Of a stretch of DNA of 36,554 bases, positions 31,562 through 36,554 are shown in pieces. A program made the position numbers and the translations under genes. Origin of the DNA: a bacterium (GTDB lineage Bacteria > UBA9089 > CG2-30-40-21); contig JAHIZN010000215.1 of the NCBI GenBank assembly GCA_018814245.1, positions 1-36,554 on the forward strand, read 5' to 3'. Each line of letters opens with the position of its first letter. Position 1 is the first letter of the stretch. A model generated the notes under the pieces. It made no database searches. It was not told the DNA's origin and worked only from the letters and a program-made list of their open reading frames with translations.

Positions 31562-32998
31562 TTGCGTGGAATAAATCTAAGCCCATCAGGCTGGCGGGCA
31601 ATAATCGCTAAGGAATTTACCTTTGATAATATATTGTTTCTTGCTCAGGCAATTGCTGATTATCTTAAACAGCAGGGGCAAACTCAAGGTGTGGTCATAG
31701 GATATGACTGCCGATTTCTCTCTGATGAGTTTGCCAAATATGCGGCAGAGGTTTTGTCAGGCAATCAAATAACCGTATTTTTTGTCCCTGTTCCAACGCC
31801 TACACCAGTGATTGCTTATGAAATAGTCAGGAGACGGGCATCGGCTGGAATAATGATTACTGCCAGCCATAACCCTTCCATGTATAATGGCTTAAAGTTT
31901 AATGCCCCTCATGGCGGCTCTGACTCAAAAGAGGCAACAGCGTGGATTACTCATCAGGCAAATACCCTGCCAAAGAGTGTGATTAAAAGGATAACATATC
32001 AACAAGGGGTTGCGTCTGGTGCTATCCTACCCATTGATCCTGCGAAAAAATACATTGAACACATAAAAACCCTTGTCAATATGGAGCTAATCAAAGAGGC
32101 AGGGTTATCTGTGGCAATTGACCTCATGTTTGGGTGTGCCATAGAATATCTTGGCAATATTTTGACTGAGGCTGGATGCAGGATTGTATCCCTGCACACC
32201 AATCGTGACCCCTTGTTTGGCGGAAAGCCTCCGGATCCTAATGAGGATTCATTGCAGGAGCTTTCACAATTAGTAGTATCATCTGACTCCTGTCTTGGTC
32301 TTGCCACTGATGGGGATGCTGATCGATTTGGTGTAATTGACAGCAATGGCGAGTATGTCTCATCAAATCAGATGATTGCCCTTTTGGTTTATTATATGCT
32401 TAAAACCCGTGGGCAAAAGGGTGGTGTTGTCAAAACAATCACAACCACCCATCTTGTAGACGCTATTGCCAAAAAATATAATGTTTCTTGTTGCCAGACC
32501 AATGTTGGCTTTAGAAATGTTGCCGAGATAATAAGAAAGGAAAACATGCTCATTGGTGGAGAGGAATCGGGAGGACTAACCATTGCCGGGCATATCCCGG
32601 AGAAAGATGGCATCCTTGGATGCCTGTTGACCACAGAGATGCTGGCATCTAACCAAAAGAGTATTAGGGATATTCTTCAGGGATTGTATGAAGAATTTGG
32701 GTACTTTTTCACCAAACGCATGGATATTTGCCTTTCAAAAGAAGAAGTGGATGCCTTGTCAAAAACACTACAGCATCATCCACCAAAAAGGTTTGGTGAT
32801 TTGCAGGTAACAAGAATCGAAAACAACAAATTCTTTATGGAGGATGGAAGCTGGATATTAATCAGACAATCTGCTACAGAGCCATTAATCCGAATATACG
32901 CAGAAGCAGCAAGCAAGGAGAAACTCCATAAGCTTATTGAAACAGGCATGGAGTTTATACGCAAGAAAGGAGAAAGAAAAGATGACCAAAACCAGTGA
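31562..32998 (+). CDS. manB: Phosphomannomutase/phosphoglucomutase
   Basis: A 478-residue alpha-D-phosphohexomutase converting mannose 6-phosphate to mannose 1-phosphate (or glucose likewise). All active-site loops are intact: phosphoserine loop TASHNP (100-105, S102), metal loop DGDADR (250-255), sugar-binding GGEESGG (332-338), and the phosphate-binding RQSATEPLIRIYAEA near the C-terminus (the usual RxSGTEP with A for G). It starts at TTG preceded by AAAGGAGG 8 bases upstream. It is flanked by two guanylyltransferase-type genes, pointing to GDP-mannose production. Confidence 0.9.
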   Translation: MRGINLSPSGWRAIIAKEFTFDNILFLAQAIADYLKQQGQTQGVVIGYDCRFLSDEFAKYAAEVLSGNQITVFFVPVPTPTPVIAYEIVRRRASAGIMITASHNPSMYNGLKFNAPHGGSDSKEATAWITHQANTLPKSVIKRITYQQGVASGAILPIDPAKKYIEHIKTLVNMELIKEAGLSVAIDLMFGCAIEYLGNILTEAGCRIVSLHTNRDPLFGGKPPDPNEDSLQELSQLVVSSDSCLGLATDGDADRFGVIDSNGEYVSSNQMIALLVYYMLKTRGQKGGVVKTITTTHLVDAIAKKYNVSCCQTNVGFRNVAEIIRKENMLIGGEESGGLTIAGHIPEKDGILGCLLTTEMLASNQKSIRDILQGLYEEFGYFFTKRMDICLSKEEVDALSKTLQHHPPKRFGDLQVTRIENNKFFMEDGSWILIRQSATEPLIRIYAEAASKEKLHKLIETGMEFIRKKGERKDDQNQ

Positions 32999-33332
32999 AC
33001 TTATTGATCAAGCAGAAGCAGCCCTTGAAGCAGCACGGACAAGCATTGAGTTAAAGAACTATGAATGGGCTTTTGGACATGCCAGAAATTCTATAGAATT
33101 TGGACTAAAGGCGATTATAGAATATTATGGGAAGAGCTTTACCAAGACAAACATTGCCAGCCTTATTCATGAATTAAAAAATATAACCCAAATACCTGAT
33201 GATGTTGTTGTAGCAGCAAAGTCTGCTGCAGAGATGGAAAAACATGCGAGCAATAACGAGCGATTTTGCAGGATGTCTATTACCTATGCAGATATTATCA
33301 TGAAATGGGTGCTTCAAACCACTGGGTATTAA
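32982..33332 (+). CDS. Orphan HEPN-domain protein
   Basis: A 116-residue HEPN-type helical protein (SELIDQAEAALEAARTSIELKNYEWAFGHARNSIEFGLKAIIEYYG, then IASLIHELKNI and NNERFCRMSITYADIIMKWVLQ). It overlaps the end of the PMM gene by 17 bases; ATG at 32982 has AAAGGAGAAAG upstream. Unlike the ksgA-linked HEPN it has no MNT gene next to it, so it is either a lone toxin-like protein or answers to an antitoxin elsewhere. Similarity to the first HEPN protein is limited to the fold. Confidence 0.75.
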   Translation: MTKTSELIDQAEAALEAARTSIELKNYEWAFGHARNSIEFGLKAIIEYYGKSFTKTNIASLIHELKNITQIPDDVVVAAKSAAEMEKHASNNERFCRMSITYADIIMKWVLQTTGY

Positions 33333-33553
33333 AAACAGCTTGAACTGTTTAATCTTAGAGCCGCAACATATTCCATCCTCGTCCAGTTGAAAGACAAGAG
33401 GGCAACAGTGAGACAGAGGGCAGGCACGGGGGACTGTTCCTACGGATTAAATATCCTCCGCTGGCGGGGTCTGAGCATGTTCCACATTTTTTATTAGACA
33501 CAGAGAAAAAGTAACTGTTTAGGGTATAATTGATGCCTTGTTAATCAGTAGTT

Positions 33554-33707
33554 ATTGCAGCGAAAAGGAAAAGAACCACAAAGGGTGTAAATTTAGGGAA
33601 AATAATTGCAGCGAAACAGGAGTAATTGTAAGCAAGAAGAGCCGTTGACAAGGATTGTATTTCTTAGGATTTACACCCTTTGTGGCTCTTTCTCTTTCCG
33701 TTGCAAT
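33554..33707. mobile_element. MITE-like element, copy 4
   Basis: About 154 bp with imperfect 38-bp terminal inverted repeats containing CCACAAAGGGTGTAA. Core AGAGCCGTTGACAAGG as in copy 1. A weak outer pair TTAATCAGTAGTTATTGCA / TGCAATAGTTGCTGGTTAA surrounds it. The gap 33,333-33,787 holds also a GACAGAGGGCAGGCACGGGG hairpin like that at 22,495; no gene is seen. Confidence 0.85.
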
Positions 33708-33787
33708 AGTTGCTGGTTAATAAATTCCTTTCGTAATTTACTACACATCCCTTTTGGTTTCGGCTCGTCCGAGTTAGGAGTAATCCA

Positions 33788-34873
33788 ATGGCTTTATATG
33801 GTGTTATCATGGCTGGTGGAAGCGGGACAAGGTTTTGGCCTGTGAGCCGCCGGTCTATCCCAAAACAGTGCCTGCACATTACCTGTCATAAGTCCATGAT
33901 TCAGGAGACAGTGGACAGGTTAAGCCCAATCATTGAAAGAGATAAGTTTTATGTTGCCACAGGCCATCATCTCTATGAAGCTATTAAGCAGGATCTGCCT
34001 GATATTGGCTTTATCCTTGAGCCTGTTGCAAAGAATACTGCCCCATGCATTGGCTTGAGTATGATTCATCTTTTGCATAATGACCCCGAGGCAATCGTTT
34101 TATTGGAAACAGCAGACCATTATTACAAGGATGAAGACCTCTATCGTCAACACCTTCTTGGGGCAATAGCCCATGCAGCAACCCACGACAAAATTTGTCT
34201 TATTGGAATCAAACCATCCTATCCTGCCACTGGATATGGATATATTCAGCAGGGAAGCCTTATTTGTAACCAAGGGATACGAATATTTGAGGTGCAAAGG
34301 TTTGTAGAAAAACCAGGGATTGATGTGGCAAAAGGATATGTAGGATCAGGAGAATATTTGTGGAATTCAGGGATGTTTATTGCCAAGGCACAGGTAATGC
34401 TTGATGAGATTAGCCTGTATATGCCGCATCTCTATGCGGGCTTGATGAGAATCCAGTCTGCCCTCAAAAAAGCAGACAAAAAAGTTGATATTGTTACCCA
34501 GGAGGTTTTTGAATCATTGCCTTCAGCAGAGGCTACCTCTATTGACTTTGGGGTCATGGAGAGATCAAAAAATGTGGTGGTTGTTGAGGGGATATTCCCA
34601 TGGTATGATGTTGGTTCATGGGCATCTATGGAGGAGATTATCCCAAAGGATGACAATGAAAATGTAGTCAATACGGCAGAATATGTAGGTATTGACAGCA
34701 GAGGAAATATCATATATTCAACATCCAAAAGGCTGATTACCCTTCTTGGTGTAAACGATATGGTCGTTGTTGATACAGATGATGCCATCATGATATGCCC
34801 AAAGGAAAAAACAGAGGATGTAAAAAAGATAGTGGATAGATTAAAATGCCAGGGGATGCAGGGGTATTTGTAA
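33788..34873 (+). CDS. manC: Mannose-1-phosphate guanylyltransferase (ManC-type, GMP)
   Basis: A 361-residue enzyme making GDP-mannose from GTP and mannose 1-phosphate. It has the type II GMP signature GVIMAGGSGTRFWPVSRRSIPKQCL, FILEPVAKNTAPCIGLS, ADHYYKD, RFVEKPG, GEYLWNSGMF, SIDFGVMER and the WYDVGSW closing motif. It lacks the C-terminal phosphomannose isomerase half of the long ManC proteins. GGAG lies about 8 bases before the ATG. With the upstream PMM it gives two consecutive steps to GDP-mannose. Confidence 0.93.
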   Translation: MALYGVIMAGGSGTRFWPVSRRSIPKQCLHITCHKSMIQETVDRLSPIIERDKFYVATGHHLYEAIKQDLPDIGFILEPVAKNTAPCIGLSMIHLLHNDPEAIVLLETADHYYKDEDLYRQHLLGAIAHAATHDKICLIGIKPSYPATGYGYIQQGSLICNQGIRIFEVQRFVEKPGIDVAKGYVGSGEYLWNSGMFIAKAQVMLDEISLYMPHLYAGLMRIQSALKKADKKVDIVTQEVFESLPSAEATSIDFGVMERSKNVVVVEGIFPWYDVGSWASMEEIIPKDDNENVVNTAEYVGIDSRGNIIYSTSKRLITLLGVNDMVVVDTDDAIMICPKEKTEDVKKIVDRLKCQGMQGYL

Positions 34874-34946
34874 CAAGTGTCATAACCGTTCAGCCATATA
34901 ATTTTTTGACAGGATTACAGGATGAACAAGATGTATGCAATCCATT

Positions 34947-35101
34947 AATTAAGTTGACACATACCTTGTAGGGACATCCCTGCCAGAGGTGCTATCTCTT
35001 TGTGGGTGTCCGTTGTTTTGTTGCCTTCACGGACAGAGCCTGCCCCGGCGAATGCAGGGGGACAAGCTCTGTCCCTACAACTACGATATGTCAAGTTATT
35101 T
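34947..35101. repeat. Inverted-repeat element upstream of hsdM
   Basis: Left arm AAGTTGACACATACCTTGTA followed by GGGAC (34951-34975) pairs imperfectly with GTCCCTACAACTACGATATG followed by TCAAGTT (35071-35097). Inner GACAGAGCCTG / CAAGCTCTGTC pairing lies between. It ends about 40 bases before the hsdM start and marks the border to the right-hand region. Confidence 0.7.
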
Positions 35102-35140
35102 ATCGGATTCCATATATATCGTTGAAACTGGAGAATTACT

Positions 35141-36554
35141 ATGACAAATTCAAATACTGCCAAGGAGCAGGAACGCGCCGAACTGCATCGCGCCATCTGG
35201 CAGATTGCCAACGATCTGCGCGGTAGTGTGGACGGCTGGGACTTCAAACAATATGTTTTAGGAATGCTTTTTTACCGCTTCATTAGCGAAAATCTTACCC
35301 GCTACATCAATGAAGACGAGCGGCGCAGCGGCAAGAAAGACTTTGACTACGCCAAACTTTCAGACAAAGAAGCAGAATTCGGTCGTGCCGATACGGTAAA
35401 GGAAAAAGGGTTCTATATTTTGCCGAGTGAGCTTTTTGTCAATGTCCGCTCTAAAGCGCGCCATGACGCCAACCTCAACGAAACGCTGGCTGCGGTATTC
35501 TGCAACATTGAAAATTCGTCCAAAGGTTCGGACAGCGAAGATGATCTCAAGGGTTTGTTTGATGATCTTGATGTGAATTCCAATAAACTCGGCAATACAG
35601 TAGAAAAAAGAAACCAGAAACTGGTGAAACTTTTGGAGGCAATCAGCGACCTGCGGATAGGCAATTATTACGACAACACGATTGACGCTTTCGGTGACGC
35701 CTATGAGTTTTTGATGACCATGTACGCTTCCAACGCGGGCAAGTCCGGAGGAGAATTTTTTACACCGCAGGAAGTGAGCGAATTGCTGGCCTGTCTGTCG
35801 ACCGTTGGGAAAAAAGAAGTCAATAAGGTATATGATCCGGCTTGCGGTTCTGGTTCGCTTCTTTTGAAGTTTGCCAAGATCCTTGGCAAGGAAAATGTAA
35901 GAATAGGATTCTTTGGGCAGGAGATCAACCTTACCACCTATAACCTTTGCCGTATCAATATGTTTTTGCACGATATCAACTACAATCACTTTGATGTTGC
36001 TCACGGCGATACACTTATTGACCCAAAGCACTGGGATGATGAGCCCTTTGACGCAATAGTTTCCAATCCGCCGTATTCCATCCAGTGGGAAGGAGACAGC
36101 AATTCGCTTCTGATCAATGACCCGCGCTTTTCACCGGCAGGAGTTTTAGCGCCCAAAAGCAAGGCTGATCTTGCCTTTACCATGCATATGCTCTCTTGGC
36201 TTTCCACCAGCGGCACGGCAGCGATCGTTGAATTTCCGGGGGTGCTCTATCGCGGCGGCGCTGAGCAGAAGATCCGCAAATATCTGGTAGATAACAACTA
36301 TATCGATACCGTGATTCAGCTTCCGCCCGATCTTTTCTTCGGCACAACCATTGCTACCTGCATTATCGTGCTTAAAAAAAGCAAGAAAGACAACAAAACC
36401 CTGTTCATTGATGCGTCAGCCGAATTTGTACGCGGAGGTAACAAAAACAAACTGAATGATGAAAACCGCGCCAAGATCTTAAAGGCATTTATCGCGCGCA
36501 AGGATGCCGACCATTTCGCCAAGCTGGTGGATAGCAAGATCATTGAAGAAAACG
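35141..36554 (+). CDS. hsdM: Type I restriction-modification system, methylase subunit HsdM (partial)
   Basis: Reading frame open to the right edge, 471 codons so far. The product is the adenine methyltransferase subunit of a type I restriction complex. It has a helical HsdM_N domain (RAIWQIANDLRGSVDGWDFK, YVLGMLFYRFISENL), then the N6-methylase domain: GEFFTPQEV (204-212), SAM motif YDPACGSGSLLL (231-242) and catalytic NPPYS (309-313), then EFPGVLYRGGAEQKIRKYL and LPPDLFFGTTIATCIIVLKK. GGAG is about 8 bases before the ATG. The usual hsdS and hsdR genes would lie beyond the window. The text is visibly richer in GC and in CGC/GCG codons than the genes to the left, suggesting acquisition. Confidence 0.95.
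   Translation, partial: MTNSNTAKEQERAELHRAIWQIANDLRGSVDGWDFKQYVLGMLFYRFISENLTRYINEDERRSGKKDFDYAKLSDKEAEFGRADTVKEKGFYILPSELFVNVRSKARHDANLNETLAAVFCNIENSSKGSDSEDDLKGLFDDLDVNSNKLGNTVEKRNQKLVKLLEAISDLRIGNYYDNTIDAFGDAYEFLMTMYASNAGKSGGEFFTPQEVSELLACLSTVGKKEVNKVYDPACGSGSLLLKFAKILGKENVRIGFFGQEINLTTYNLCRINMFLHDINYNHFDVAHGDTLIDPKHWDDEPFDAIVSNPPYSIQWEGDSNSLLINDPRFSPAGVLAPKSKADLAFTMHMLSWLSTSGTAAIVEFPGVLYRGGAEQKIRKYLVDNNYIDTVIQLPPDLFFGTTIATCIIVLKKSKKDNKTLFIDASAEFVRGGNKNKLNDENRAKILKAFIARKDADHFAKLVDSKIIEEN

Noticed and set aside
35360..36031. A 223-codon minus-strand open frame
   Set aside because: It is the shadow of hsdM, whose plus-strand frame runs unbroken from 35141 to the edge with clear methylase motifs; the minus-strand product has no recognisable features.

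Overview
The window reads as chromosomal DNA of an uncultured, diderm (Gram-negative type) bacterium with fairly low GC. The diderm signs are BamA with its POTRA repeats, the Skp/OmpH chaperone and a PorV-type outer-membrane barrel. Housekeeping genes (valS, ksgA, guaB3-like, pilB-like, a phosphofructokinase, three tRNAs) are mixed with many small toxin-antitoxin and defence genes, and almost every intergenic gap carries palindromic repeats. Together this resembles candidate-phylum genomes recovered from groundwater (Desantisbacteria/Omnitrophota style). That placement is a guess from style, not a result.

Layout. Bases 1-8,964, minus strand: skp, bamA, a compact TIR / unknown / PIN cassette, a GT28-type lipid glycosyltransferase, a small Cys-rich protein, and a GH57 glycosidase translationally coupled to a membrane-anchored TPR protein. 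Bases 9,177-10,993: tRNA-Leu and a type II restriction-modification pair. Bases 11,265-15,708: GuaB3-like enzyme, a membrane protein with a proline-rich partner, and a PilB/GspE ATPase. Bases 16,184-22,173: nucleotide-sugar dehydrogenase, valS, a DUF433/DUF5615 cassette and ogt. Bases 22,343-26,670: two tRNA-Ser genes flanking a small aspartic protease, a PorV-like protein, a membrane protein, HicAB and a phosphofructokinase predicted to use pyrophosphate. Bases 26,982-34,873, plus strand: ksgA, HEPN/MNT, then a GDP-mannose supply cluster (nucleotidyltransferase-PMM fusion, intact PMM, ManC) with an orphan HEPN gene. From 35,141 to the right edge: type I hsdM, cut by the window and more GC-rich to the eye.

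How it fits together. The sugar genes (PMM, two guanylyltransferase-type enzymes, nucleotide-sugar dehydrogenase) point to surface polysaccharide supply. BamA, Skp and the PorV-like protein belong to outer-membrane biogenesis. Seven defence or toxin-antitoxin modules sit between housekeeping genes.

The most unusual feature is the repeat landscape: several families of palindromic elements, often nested inside one another, abut or even supply stop codons, and have entered the valS reading frame twice without breaking it.
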